From positions 1,364,001 to 1,428,000 of the forward strand of contig NZ_CP110136.1 in NCBI RefSeq assembly GCF_025979705.1: 64,000 nucleotides of DNA. Direction: 5' to 3'. This DNA comes from Hymenobacter sp. YIM 151858-1 (lineage in GTDB: Bacteria; Bacteroidota; Bacteroidia; Cytophagales; Hymenobacteraceae). Positions 17,090 through 25,154 of the stretch are shown in pieces. The notes under the pieces were generated by a model that saw nothing but the letters and a program-made list of their open reading frames with translations, ran no database searches and had not been told where the DNA came from. The number at the start of each line of letters is the position of its first letter. The first letter of the stretch is position 1. A program made the translations under genes and the position numbers.

Positions 17090-18309
17090 GCCAGGGGGGT
17101 GGCGGGCGCCAGCACGCGTTGGTACAGCTCCACAAAGCGCTGCACCACGCGGTCGTTGTCGTAAATGGTGGTGGCGGTGCGGCGGGCTTCGGCCCCGATG
17201 CGCTGGTGGTCGAGGCTGCCCTCGGCGTAGCGGCCGATGGCCTCAATCCACTGCGCGGGCGTATCGGCCAGCACAATGTCGTGCTCGGGCTGGCAGGCAA
17301 TGCCCTCGGCACCTAGGGCGGTGCTCAGGATGCACTTGCCCATGGCCATGCCCTCGATGATTTTCACGCGCATGCCGCCGCCCGACAGCAGCGGCACAAT
17401 CATCAGCTCGTGCGCTTGCATAAACTGCGGGGCCGACTCCACGAAGCCGCGCATGTGCACGCCCGGCAGCTGCCGGCGCATCAGCGGCTCGGGGGCGTTT
17501 TTGCCGGCCACGTGCAGCTGCAGCGCGGGGTAGCGGCGCTGCACCTCGGGCCACACCTGCTCCAGAAACCACAGCAGCCCCTCCTGGTTGGGCATCCAAT
17601 CGAGCGAACCCAGGAAGAACAGGGTTTTGGGCTGGGGCTGCAGGCTGGCATCGGGGTTAAGGCGCAACAGGTTTACGCCCGCGGGCACAAACACCACCGG
17701 CTCGGGGCAGCCCAGCTGCAGCAGGCGCTGGCGGTCGGGCTCGGTGATGGAGGCAATGGCCGAAAAGCGCGGCAGGTAGTTTTGCTCGAAGCGGCGCAGG
17801 CGGCGGGCCAGGTGGCGCAGGTAGCCGGCCTTCAGCGTCGAACGCTCGTTGGCGGCCAGCTGGTGCCAGATTTCGTGCTCCACGTTGTGGGCCCGGAGCA
17901 CCACCGGCACCTGCGGCGCCACGCGCCGCACGGCCTCCACGTACCACGACACGAACGTGCCTTCGATCTGCACCACATCAAACACCTCCTGCTGCAGCAG
18001 CTCCGCCAGACGCGCTTCCAGATCGGGCGAAATAAACCGCTCCACGTTGTAGGGCTTGCGGCTGAACAGCAGGTTGCGCAGCGCCGCAAACGGCGACAGG
18101 CGCGTGTCCACGTCCACCGTTACCAGGCGCACGTTGGGCCCTAGGTGCGCCAGCACGTTATCGGACTGGTGATGCTTGGGGGTGTTGGCTGCCAGCACCG
18201 TTACGCGGTGCCCCGCCCGCGTTAGGCCCGCCGCCACGTCGTACATGGCAATGGCGCCGCCATCGGTAGGCGGAAAGGGCACTCGCGGACAGATTTGCAG
18301 GATATTCAA
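17086..18309 (-). CDS. Family 4 glycosyltransferase (GT-B)
   Basis: The protein begins ILQICPRVPFPPTDGGAIAM, the usual N-terminal loop of GT4 enzymes with its Gly-Gly that contacts the acceptor. A Rossmann-like C-terminal half has ILFFLGSLDWMPN-type text (TLFFLGSLDWMPNQEGL), then VHMRGFVES and the ExxExxG-like VPLLSGGGMRVKIIEGMA that binds the donor sugar nucleotide. The longest frame starts at 18351, but a TACCTTTG element lies in it at 18334-18341. The TTG at 18309 (LNILQICPRV) is therefore the probable start. It is coupled to the downstream GT2 enzyme. Both likely serve surface polysaccharide synthesis. Confidence 0.85.
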   Translation of the reverse strand: MNILQICPRVPFPPTDGGAIAMYDVAAGLTRAGHRVTVLAANTPKHHQSDNVLAHLGPNVRLVTVDVDTRLSPFAALRNLLFSRKPYNVERFISPDLEARLAELLQQEVFDVVQIEGTFVSWYVEAVRRVAPQVPVVLRAHNVEHEIWHQLAANERSTLKAGYLRHLARRLRRFEQNYLPRFSAIASITEPDRQRLLQLGCPEPVVFVPAGVNLLRLNPDASLQPQPKTLFFLGSLDWMPNQEGLLWFLEQVWPEVQRRYPALQLHVAGKNAPEPLMRRQLPGVHMRGFVESAPQFMQAHELMIVPLLSGGGMRVKIIEGMAMGKCILSTALGAEGIACQPEHDIVLADTPAQWIEAIGRYAEGSLDHQRIGAEARRTATTIYDNDRVVQRFVELYQRVLAPATPLA

Positions 18310-18333
18310 GACTAGGCACAGCTGTTCAGATGC

Positions 18334-18341
18334 CAAAGGTA
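18334..18341 (-). promoter_or_regulatory. -7 promoter element of the glycosyltransferase pair (TACCTTTG)
   Basis: The minus strand reads TACCTTTG, 25 bases before the proposed TTG start. It decides against the longer reading frame. Confidence 0.6.
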
Positions 18342-18471
18342 ACGAGCCCAAGCGAACGAATGCGCCACGCCCTACCTAGGCAACCATTTCCGAAAACACG
18401 GCTGATAACGCGCAACGGGCCTCCGGCATTATTCCAGAGGCCAGCCAATGCCGCCACCGGCACCGCGCCGC

Positions 18472-19494
18472 TTACCCGCGGTACTCAATAACGGAGCGCC
18501 GGATTTGCTCGTCGGTGCCGAGCAGCAGCAGCACGTCGCCGGGGCCGGGGCGCGTGTCGGCGCTGGGGCTGACGAGGAAATGCCCGGCGGCGTCTTTCAG
18601 GCCGATAACGGTGGCGCCGGTGCGCGAGCGGATGTCCAGCTCGCGGATGGAGCGGCCGCGCAGCTCATGCCGTAAGTCGGTAAACGTCAGCTCCTCCAGG
18701 CGCAGGCGGTTCGGGCCCAAGCCGTTGATCATGTCGAGGAAGCGAATGACCTCGGGGCGCATCACCAGGTTGGCCATGTGCGAGCCGCCAATCTCGTCGG
18801 GCATCACCACCGAGTCGGCGCCGGCGCGCATCAGCTTGCTTTCGGAGGTTTTCAGCGAAGCCCGCGAAATGATTTTCAGGCGCGGGTTCAGCTCGCGGGC
18901 CGTAAGCGTAACGAACACGTTGTCGGCATCCTTGGGCAGGGCCGAAATAAGGGCGCGGGCCCGCTCGATGCCGGCTTGGCGCAGGGTTTCGTCGAGGGTG
19001 GCGTCGCCGAACACCACGGGCACGGCGTTATCGCCCAGGGTTTCGGCCGCGAGGCGCATCAGCTCCTGGTTTTGCTCCACCACCACCACTTTGGCCCCGC
19101 TGGCGCGCAGCTCATGAAACGCCTTGCTGCCGTTGCGCCCAAAGCCGCACACAATCACGTGGTCCTGAAAAGCGCGGATTTCCTGATCGGTCATAAACAT
19201 CTTGAACAAGTTGCGCAGCTCGCCATCAAACAAATACTGCGTCAGCACCGACACCAGGTACGCCACCATCAGCAGGTTGTACATGATGTAGCCCGACACG
19301 AACAGCCGGCCGGCATCGGAAAGCGGCCGCACCTCCCCGAAACCCGTGGTGGAGATGGTGATGATGGTCATGTAAAACGCCTCGAGCCAGTTGTACTGCT
19401 CGATGTACATGAAGCCCGCCATGCCAATGCCCAAACTGAGCACCGACAACACAATGGCCAGCATGAGGCGGCGGAGGTTGGCGCGTTTCCACAT
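18472..19494 (-). CDS. Two-helix potassium channel with RCK/TrkA domains
   Basis: The protein of about 340 residues has two membrane helices (near 10-30 and 65-90) around a pore loop with the selectivity filter TTGFGEV at 49-55. A RCK N domain follows, with the nucleotide-binding VIVCGFGRNG near 113, then VVFGDATLDETLRQAGIE. A RCK C domain ends the protein (RPGPGDVLLLLGTDEQ). This is the MthK/YugO-like channel layout, gated by ligand binding at the RCK domain. A GTG lies at 19506, but it coincides with a TACCTTCG promoter element, so the ATG at 19494 is chosen. It appears to be monocistronic. Confidence 0.92.
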   Translation of the reverse strand: MWKRANLRRLMLAIVLSVLSLGIGMAGFMYIEQYNWLEAFYMTIITISTTGFGEVRPLSDAGRLFVSGYIMYNLLMVAYLVSVLTQYLFDGELRNLFKMFMTDQEIRAFQDHVIVCGFGRNGSKAFHELRASGAKVVVVEQNQELMRLAAETLGDNAVPVVFGDATLDETLRQAGIERARALISALPKDADNVFVTLTARELNPRLKIISRASLKTSESKLMRAGADSVVMPDEIGGSHMANLVMRPEVIRFLDMINGLGPNRLRLEELTFTDLRHELRGRSIRELDIRSRTGATVIGLKDAAGHFLVSPSADTRPGPGDVLLLLGTDEQIRRSVIEYRG

Positions 19495-19505
19495 AATGCG
19501 TGGCA

Positions 19506-19513
19506 CGAAGGTA
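19506..19513 (-). promoter_or_regulatory. Possible -7 element of the K+ channel gene (TACCTTCG)
   Basis: The minus strand reads TACCTTCG, one base from TAnnTTTG, 11 bases upstream of the chosen ATG. Confidence 0.45.
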
Positions 19514-19648
19514 GCGGGCGGAGGCGCTTATGCACACGCCCGGCTGATCGGTTCTGGCTAAGGCTTGCGCCGAGGCGGGGCCGCGCACTTGCCGCATTTA
19601 TGCTTATCTCGCAGCCAAGCTCCTTATCTATACCGATACGTTACCTGA

Positions 19649-20824
19649 ATGGCCTTTAAACCCAAACGTGCGCTGCTTGCGCTGGCTGCGGCTTATTTCC
19701 TGTACCTGGCCGGCGGGCTCGCGCTGGCCTCGCAAGCCGTTATCGACCGCGTTTACTTTTTCCCCGGTTTCTCCATCAAACGCCCGATTCCCGACAACTC
19801 GGGCTTTTCGCCCGACGGGCCGGTGGTGCAGTACCTGCCCGATGGCACGGCCCTCAGCCGCCGCATCGTGCCCGGCCACCTAGGCCATGCGCTGCAAACC
19901 GATACGCTCCGCCGCGCCACCGATTCGCTTAGCTGCTTTGTGCAGGAAACCGGCCTTACGTTCCGGTTTCCGCGGCACCCGTTTCCGGCCGTCGAGCCGG
20001 CCGAGTACCCCGCGCCCGCCCGCATGCTGGTGCTGTCGGACATCGAAGGCAACTTCCGGGGCTTGCAACAGTTGCTGCAGGGCGCCGGCGTGATGGATGC
20101 GCAAACCCGCTGGCGTTTTGGCACCGGCCACCTGGTGTTTGTGGGCGATATGTTCGACCGCGGCCTGCAGGTTACCGAGTGCCTGTGGCTGCTGTACAAG
20201 CTGGAGCACGAGGCCGCGCAAGCCGGTGGCAAGGTCCACTTCATTTTGGGCAACCACGAGGTAATGAACCTCACGGGCCACCACAAGTACCTGCGCCGCA
20301 AGTACCGCCACAACGCCGATTCGCTGGGCCTCGACTACGCCCGCTGGTACGCCCCCGATACCGAGCTGGGCCGCTGGCTGCGCTCCAAAAACGTGGTGGA
20401 GCGCATCGGCCCCACGCTGTTCGTGCACGGCGGCATCAGCCCCGAGGTAGCCGCGCTACGCCTGCCCCTTGCGCAGCTCAATGCGCTGACGCGCCGTAGC
20501 CTCGATGCCCCCCAACCCGCCGCGCCCAGCCCCGCCGAGCAGCTGGTGCGCAACCCCAAGCTCAGCCCCGATTGGTACCGCGGCATTGCGCAGGAAGAAG
20601 CCCCGGCGGCGCACGTAGCGGCGGTGCTGCGGCAATACAGCGCCACCCGAATGGTTATTGCCCACACGCCCGTCGAGAAAATTACGCCGCTTTACGACGG
20701 GCAGGTCGTTGCCATCGACTTACCGCACCAGGAGCACACGAAGCAAGGCTTCATGCAGGCGCTGTGGGTTGAAGGCGGGAAGTTTTCGGTCGTCGACAAC
20801 CTAGGGCGCAAGCAGGCGTTGTAG
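19649..20824 (+). CDS. Calcineurin-like metallophosphoesterase
   Basis: The 391-residue protein has an N-terminal membrane anchor or uncleaved signal (residues 8-28) and a metallophosphoesterase domain from about 125. Its motifs are LVLSDIEGN (127-135), GDMFDRG (166-172), GNHEV (201-205), VHGG and IAHTP, which give the two-metal centre. The first motif has Glu where DxH is usual, as in Shewanella-like protein phosphatases (SLP). These act on phosphoproteins or small phosphates. The protein probably faces the periplasm. It is divergent from the K+ channel gene. Confidence 0.88.
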   Translation: MAFKPKRALLALAAAYFLYLAGGLALASQAVIDRVYFFPGFSIKRPIPDNSGFSPDGPVVQYLPDGTALSRRIVPGHLGHALQTDTLRRATDSLSCFVQETGLTFRFPRHPFPAVEPAEYPAPARMLVLSDIEGNFRGLQQLLQGAGVMDAQTRWRFGTGHLVFVGDMFDRGLQVTECLWLLYKLEHEAAQAGGKVHFILGNHEVMNLTGHHKYLRRKYRHNADSLGLDYARWYAPDTELGRWLRSKNVVERIGPTLFVHGGISPEVAALRLPLAQLNALTRRSLDAPQPAAPSPAEQLVRNPKLSPDWYRGIAQEEAPAAHVAAVLRQYSATRMVIAHTPVEKITPLYDGQVVAIDLPHQEHTKQGFMQALWVEGGKFSVVDNLGRKQAL

Positions 20825-20878
20825 GCACCAGCAGCGGGTTCTCGCTGAGGTGCGCCGAGGGTGGCGCGCGCGGTTCGG

Positions 20879-22939
20879 TTACCGCGAAACAATCGTGCCC
20901 AGCAGCCCGGCCAGCTGCATATCCAGCTGCTTCAGGCTTTTGAAAATGGCCATCTGCGCCAGGTACTCCTCCACGTTGTTCGGGTCGAGGGCGTTCATGG
21001 CGTTCAGGCAGTCGGTCAGCTCGCGCTCCACGTTGCACTTGTTCAGGCGCAGAATGGCGTTGTCGCAGGCTTCCTGCAGCATATCCAGCTCGCGGGGCAC
21101 GTAAATGCTGTGCGTAATCCAGTTCGGGCTGAGCTCGTGCGGCTCCGTTACCAGGTCAGTAATCACGGCCCGGATGTCGCTGCGCTCGTGGCGCACCAGC
21201 TCCCGGGCATCGGGGAAGCGGCCGGCACCTAGGGCCTCGCGGCACAGGTGCAGGAGGTCGGCGTAGATGGGCGTGCGGAAAGGCGTTTCGTCGGTTTGGC
21301 TCAGCAGGTATTCGGCCACGGTGTGCTCGTTGGCCAGCTGCTGCGCCGGGTAGTTCAGGATCAGGCGCACCACTTCTTTTTCGCAGGCCTGCTGCACGTC
21401 GGGCACCGGTTCGTCCTCCGTTCCGTCTTCGGTGGGCTCGTCGCCCATAAAGCCGTAGGCCTCGTCGGGGATGGCGTCGTCGTACTGGGGCTGTGGGCGC
21501 GGCGGTTGCTGGCCCAGGCCCGTGAGCTGGCCGCCGGGCTGCACGGCCGCGGTGCTGCTGTGGCCGCGGGTGCTGCCGGCCGCTCCGCCCCCACTGCCAC
21601 CGCTGCCCGACGACCTAGGGGCGCCCTGCTTCACGAGCTTGTTGTACTCCGAAATGAGCACCTGCTCGTCGATGTGGAAAGTGGCAGCGGTTTGCTGCAG
21701 AAACACCTGCCGCTTCAGCGGGTCGGGCACTTTGGCAATGCTCTGCAGCACGTCGCGAATGGCCTCGGCTTTCTTTACCGGGTCGTTGGCGGCTTCGCGG
21801 GCGGCGAGCTTGGTTTTAAAGGAAATGAAATCCTGGCTGTTGGCCTCTACAAACTCCTGGAAGCGCTTGTCGCCCACCTTGCGGATGTAACTGTCGGGGT
21901 CGTCGCCGTCGGGAAACAGCACCACGCGCACGTTCAGGCCGTTTTCCAGGATGATATCAAGCCCGCGCAACGCCGCCCGAATACCGGCCGCGTCGCCATC
22001 GTAGAGCACCGTTACGTTGTCGGTGTAGCGGGCAATCAGCCGTATCTGGCCTTCCGTCAGCGACGTACCCGACGAAGCCACCACGTTTTTGATGCCGCCC
22101 TGGTGCAGGCTGATCACATCGAGGTAGCCCTCCACGAGGTAGCACAGCTCCTCCTGCCGAATGGCCTGCTTGGCCTGGTACAGGCCGTACAATACATCCG
22201 ATTTGTGGTATATCTCCGATTCGGGCGAGTTCAGGTACTTGGCCCCGGCCTTTTCGTCGCGGCGCAGGGTGCGGGCGCCAAAGCCCACTACGCGGCCCGA
22301 TATGTTATGAATCGGGAACATCACGCGGCCCCGGAACCGGTCGTAGCGGCGGCCGTCTTCCTCGCGCTTAATCACGAGGCCGGTTTTCTCGAGGTACTTC
22401 ACGTCGAAGCCCGCCTTTTGGGCCTCGTTCAGCACGTCGTCCCACTTGTCGAGCGAGTAGCCCAGCTCGAAAGTTTCGATGGTGGCTTGGTTCAGGCCGC
22501 GCTCCTTGAGGTAGGCCCAGCCAATGCTCTCCCCTTCTTCCGACTCCTGCAGCAGCTTTTTGTAGCGGTTTTTCGCCCAATCCGATACGATGTACTGCGA
22601 GTCGCGCTCATTCTGGGCCAGCTGCTGCTCCGGCGTCTTCTCCTCTTCCTTAATCTCGATGCCGTACTTCTTGGCCAGCCACTTAATGGCCTCGGGGTAG
22701 CTCACCGATTCCACGTCCATCACGAAGCGCACCACGTCGCCGGCCTTGCCGCAGCCAAAGCACTTGTATATGCCCTTGGCCGGCGCTACCGAAAACGAGG
22801 GGGACTTTTCGTGGTGAAATGGGCAGCAGGCCCACAGGTTCTGGCCTTTTTTCTTGAGCGTGACGAAGTCGCCTACTACCTCCACAATGTCGGCGTAGTG
22901 CAATACCTGGTCGATGGTTTCCTTCGGAATAAGAGCCAC
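20879..22939 (-). CDS. dnaG: DNA primase
   Basis: DnaG lays the RNA primers of DNA replication. The zinc-binding domain is complete (CCPFHHEKSPSF...YKCFGCG, ligands near 39, 42, 60 and 63). The TOPRIM core shows VEGYLDVISLH near 269-279 and VLYDGDAAG near 312-320. A Gly/Ser/Pro-rich linker around 445-500 leads to the helical C-terminal helicase-binding domain. Length is about 686 residues, normal for Bacteroidota. The longest frame starts at a TTG (22954); the GTG at 22939 (VALIPKETIDQVL) fits the family N-terminus better and lies 25 bases after a TACCTTCG element. The gene stands alone, without rpoD or rpsU beside it. Confidence 0.95.
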   Translation of the reverse strand: MALIPKETIDQVLHYADIVEVVGDFVTLKKKGQNLWACCPFHHEKSPSFSVAPAKGIYKCFGCGKAGDVVRFVMDVESVSYPEAIKWLAKKYGIEIKEEEKTPEQQLAQNERDSQYIVSDWAKNRYKKLLQESEEGESIGWAYLKERGLNQATIETFELGYSLDKWDDVLNEAQKAGFDVKYLEKTGLVIKREEDGRRYDRFRGRVMFPIHNISGRVVGFGARTLRRDEKAGAKYLNSPESEIYHKSDVLYGLYQAKQAIRQEELCYLVEGYLDVISLHQGGIKNVVASSGTSLTEGQIRLIARYTDNVTVLYDGDAAGIRAALRGLDIILENGLNVRVVLFPDGDDPDSYIRKVGDKRFQEFVEANSQDFISFKTKLAAREAANDPVKKAEAIRDVLQSIAKVPDPLKRQVFLQQTAATFHIDEQVLISEYNKLVKQGAPRSSGSGGSGGGAAGSTRGHSSTAAVQPGGQLTGLGQQPPRPQPQYDDAIPDEAYGFMGDEPTEDGTEDEPVPDVQQACEKEVVRLILNYPAQQLANEHTVAEYLLSQTDETPFRTPIYADLLHLCREALGAGRFPDARELVRHERSDIRAVITDLVTEPHELSPNWITHSIYVPRELDMLQEACDNAILRLNKCNVERELTDCLNAMNALDPNNVEEYLAQMAIFKSLKQLDMQLAGLLGTIVSR

Positions 22940-22963
22940 GGCGGAGCTGAGCAATTTGGCCCG

Positions 22964-22971
22964 CGAAGGTA
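22964..22971 (-). promoter_or_regulatory. Possible -7 element of dnaG (TACCTTCG)
   Basis: The minus strand reads TACCTTCG directly upstream of the dnaG start region. It is one base from TAnnTTTG and identical to the element before the K+ channel gene. Confidence 0.45.
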
Positions 22972-22977
22972 CGAACT

Positions 22978-23031
22978 CCCCTCCTCAGATGAGGAGGGGA
23001 TGTTGCGCCTTCGGCGCAACAGGGGTGGTTG
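22978..23031 (+). repeat. Two-hairpin interspersed repeat, copy 1
   Basis: A perfect stem CCCCTCCTC/GAGGAGGGG (22978-22999) is followed by a second stem GTTGCGCC/GGCGCAAC and then GGGGTGGTTG. The same order occurs inverted at 23379-23431. The loop and second-stem sequence differ while pairing is kept. Confidence 0.8.
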
Positions 23032-23099
23032 ACCGCCGTTGCGGGCGTTGGGCGGGGTGTAGGCTAAAGTTGACCGTCGTTGGTTACCGTTGTGTAAAC

Positions 23100-23284
23100 T
23101 GTCATTCTGAGGCGCCAGCCGAAGAACCTTATCACGCGGGAACGTCGGCCCTAGGTCGTTGTCATGCCGAGCTGGTCGAGGCATCTCGCGTGCTGACCCC
23201 AAATACGAACCGCTCCCCTATCTTTTGGAGAGGGGCTGGGGGTGAGGTTCGCGGTAGAGATGCTTCGACTTCGCTCAGCATGAC
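23100..23284. repeat. Cluster of short palindromic intergenic repeats
   Basis: Three units are visible. TGTCATTCTGAGG...GAAGAACCTT is at 23100-23130. GTCATGCCGAGCTGG...GCATCTCGCG is at 23161-23190, with an inverted, diverged partner at 23254-23284 (GTAGAGATGCTTCG...AGCATGAC). CTCCCCTATCTTTTGGAGAG plus GGGTGAGGT is at 23213-23249. All are of the REP-like kind familiar from Bacteroidota intergenic spaces. Confidence 0.65.
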
Positions 23285-23378
23285 GTTCATTTATCCGTCG
23301 AGCAGACGTGCGAAGGTCCTGTGTCAGGATGCCAGACGCGAGCAACGGACTCAGTCCAACAACATCAGCAACGATTGT

Positions 23379-23431
23379 CAACCACCCCAGCGGCAGTAAA
23401 CTGCCGCGTCCCCTCCTCAGCTGAGGAGGGG
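23379..23431 (-). repeat. Two-hairpin interspersed repeat, copy 2 (inverted)
   Basis: Read on the minus strand it gives CCCCTCCTC/GAGGAGGGG, then the stem CGGCAG/CTGCCG, then GGGGTGGTTG, the same order as copy 1. Together the copies bracket the repeat cluster between dnaG and mrp. Confidence 0.8.
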
Positions 23432-23507
23432 AGTTTGCGGTTCTGGGCCGTCGAGCAAACTCCGACTGCGTTTTGCGGGTTTTCAGCTTCGGCCACCGAA
23501 TCACAAT

Positions 23508-23515
23508 TACCTTTG
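23508..23515 (+). promoter_or_regulatory. -7 promoter element of the mrp-nifU pair (TACCTTTG)
   Basis: TACCTTTG matches TAnnTTTG, 34 bases before the mrp ATG at 23550. A TTTTGC stretch lies further upstream, but the -33 element is not clear. Confidence 0.65.
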
Positions 23516-23549
23516 CCAACGCAGCGGCCAAGCCCGCCCTTCTACCCCT

Positions 23550-24647
23550 ATGAGCATTACCCAAGAAGCTGTACTGAAAGCCCTGAGCTACGTGGAGGAA
23601 CCCGACCTAGGGAAAGACCTCGTGACGCTCAATATGATTGAGGACGTGCAGATTGACGGACTGAAGGTTTCCTTCACCGTGATTCTGACCACGCCCGCCT
23701 GCCCGCTCAAAGACCTCATCCGCAACGCCTGCGTGCGCGCCATCCAGACGATGGTAGACAAAGACGCCGAGGTGACCGTGAACATGACCTCGCGCGTGAC
23801 GACCATGCGCCAGAACCGCGACATCCTGCCCGGCGTGAAGAACATCGTGGCCATTGCCTCGGGCAAAGGCGGCGTGGGCAAAAGCACCGTTACGGCCAAC
23901 CTGGCCGTGGCGCTGGCCCGCTCGGGTGCCAAAGTAGGCATTGTGGATGCCGACATTTCGGGCCCCTCCATGCCCGTGATGTTTGGCGTAGAGGATGCCC
24001 GCCCGCACGTATTCCAGACGCCCGACGGCCGCAACCTCATCGAGCCCATCGAGCGGTTCGGCGTGAAAATCATGAGCATAGGCTTTTTGGCCCCGGCCGA
24101 ATCGGCCATTGTGTGGCGCGGCCCCATGGCTTCGTCGGCCCTGAAGCAGTTTATTACCGAAGTCGACTGGGGTGAGCTGGACTACCTGCTGCTCGACATG
24201 CCCCCCGGCACCTCGGATATTCACCTGACGATGGTGCAAACGGTGCCCGTAACCGGCGCCGTAATTGTAACCACGCCGCAAAAAGTAGCCTTGGCCGACG
24301 CGCAGAAAGGCTTGCAGATGTTCCGCCAGCCGCAGATTAACGTGCCGGTGCTGGGCGTAATCGAGAACATGGCGTGGTTTACGCCCGCCGAGCTGCCCGA
24401 AAACAAGTACTACATCTTCGGGCAGGGCGGTGGCCACGAGCTGGCGCGCAAGCACCAGGTGCCGCTGCTGGGCGAAATTCCGCTGGTGCAGGGCATCCGC
24501 GAAAACGGCGACGCCGGCATTCCGGTGGTGCTGCAAAGCACCGCGGCGGTGGCCCCGGCCTTCGAGCAATTGGCCGAGAACCTGGCCCAGCAGGTGTCGA
24601 TCCGCAACAACATCGCGCCGCGCACGCAGGTGGTGGAAGTGAAGTAA
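23550..24647 (+). CDS. mrp: Mrp/ApbC-family Fe-S cluster carrier ATPase
   Basis: Mrp/ApbC proteins carry Fe-S clusters to apoproteins in the cytoplasm. Residues 1-90 form a MIP18/DUF59 domain that includes TTPACPLKD; the P-loop domain follows with the deviant Walker A SGKGGVGKST (104-113), VGIVDADISGPS and DMPPGTSD. It has 365 residues. The CxxC pair that binds the cluster in many Mrp proteins is absent; the equivalent stretch reads NMAWFTPAELPENKYY, the usual Bacteroidota form. The next gene encodes a NifU-like scaffold, so the two probably form an Fe-S maturation operon. Confidence 0.93.
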   Translation: MSITQEAVLKALSYVEEPDLGKDLVTLNMIEDVQIDGLKVSFTVILTTPACPLKDLIRNACVRAIQTMVDKDAEVTVNMTSRVTTMRQNRDILPGVKNIVAIASGKGGVGKSTVTANLAVALARSGAKVGIVDADISGPSMPVMFGVEDARPHVFQTPDGRNLIEPIERFGVKIMSIGFLAPAESAIVWRGPMASSALKQFITEVDWGELDYLLLDMPPGTSDIHLTMVQTVPVTGAVIVTTPQKVALADAQKGLQMFRQPQINVPVLGVIENMAWFTPAELPENKYYIFGQGGGHELARKHQVPLLGEIPLVQGIRENGDAGIPVVLQSTAAVAPAFEQLAENLAQQVSIRNNIAPRTQVVEVK

Positions 24648-24706
24648 AGCCGACCCGTTTGCGGCGAAAGTGCGAACTTCGCCCTAAGGTCAAGTGTCTA
24701 GTAACT

Positions 24707-25036
24707 ATGTCAGCGTCTGCCACTCTCCTCGAACACCCCTTGCTGCCTCGCATCGAGAAAGCTCTCGACAGCATTCGTCCGTACCTGGAAGCCGACGGCG
24801 GCAACGTGCGCGTGCTCGAGATTACCGACGATATGGTGCTCCGCCTGGAGCTGATGGGTGCCTGCGGTACCTGCCCCATGTCGCCGATGACGCTGAAAGC
24901 CGGCGTTGAAGAATCGGTGAAGAAGGCGGTGCCCGAGATTTTGGCCGTAGAGGCCGTAAACGGTATTACGGCGCCGCAGCCGGCCGGCCAGGTTGGCCGC
25001 CCTGTGCAGCCGAACCCGGTGCCTACGCCTAATTAA
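24707..25036 (+). CDS. NifU-like Fe-S scaffold (Nfu-type domain)
   Basis: The 109-residue protein is one NifU C-terminal domain: PRIEKALDSIRPYLEADGG, then MGACGTCPMSPMTLK with the cluster-binding CxxC at 53-56. Such proteins carry a 4Fe-4S cluster between two protomers and pass it to targets. The C-terminal 20 residues are a Pro/Gly-rich tail. The ATG at 24707 is chosen because the longer frame to 24374 lies inside mrp in another frame. It sits 59 bases after mrp and is probably co-transcribed with it. Confidence 0.92.
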   Translation: MSASATLLEHPLLPRIEKALDSIRPYLEADGGNVRVLEITDDMVLRLELMGACGTCPMSPMTLKAGVEESVKKAVPEILAVEAVNGITAPQPAGQVGRPVQPNPVPTPN

Positions 25037-25087
25037 GATTCGTTTTTTGTTGTTGGTTTTTCGTTTTTCGGAAGCACCAACAGCAGC

Positions 25088-25135
25088 GCGCCCCGCTTCT
25101 GCCGATTTCGGCGGAGGCGGGGCGCGGTGGTTTTT
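25088..25135. terminator. Terminator between the nifU-like gene and the low-GC gene
   Basis: GCGCCCCGC...GCCG pairs with CGGC...GCGGGGCGC around 25105-25108 and is followed by GGTGGTTTTTGG. It lies between convergent genes. Confidence 0.75.
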
Positions 25136-25154
25136 GGTTTCGTAGCCGTAAGAT

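Noticed and set aside
22940-23549. Replication origin beside dnaG
   Set aside because: The region is filled with hairpin repeats, has no DnaA-box cluster or AT-rich unwinding stretch, and dnaG is not normally a marker for the origin.
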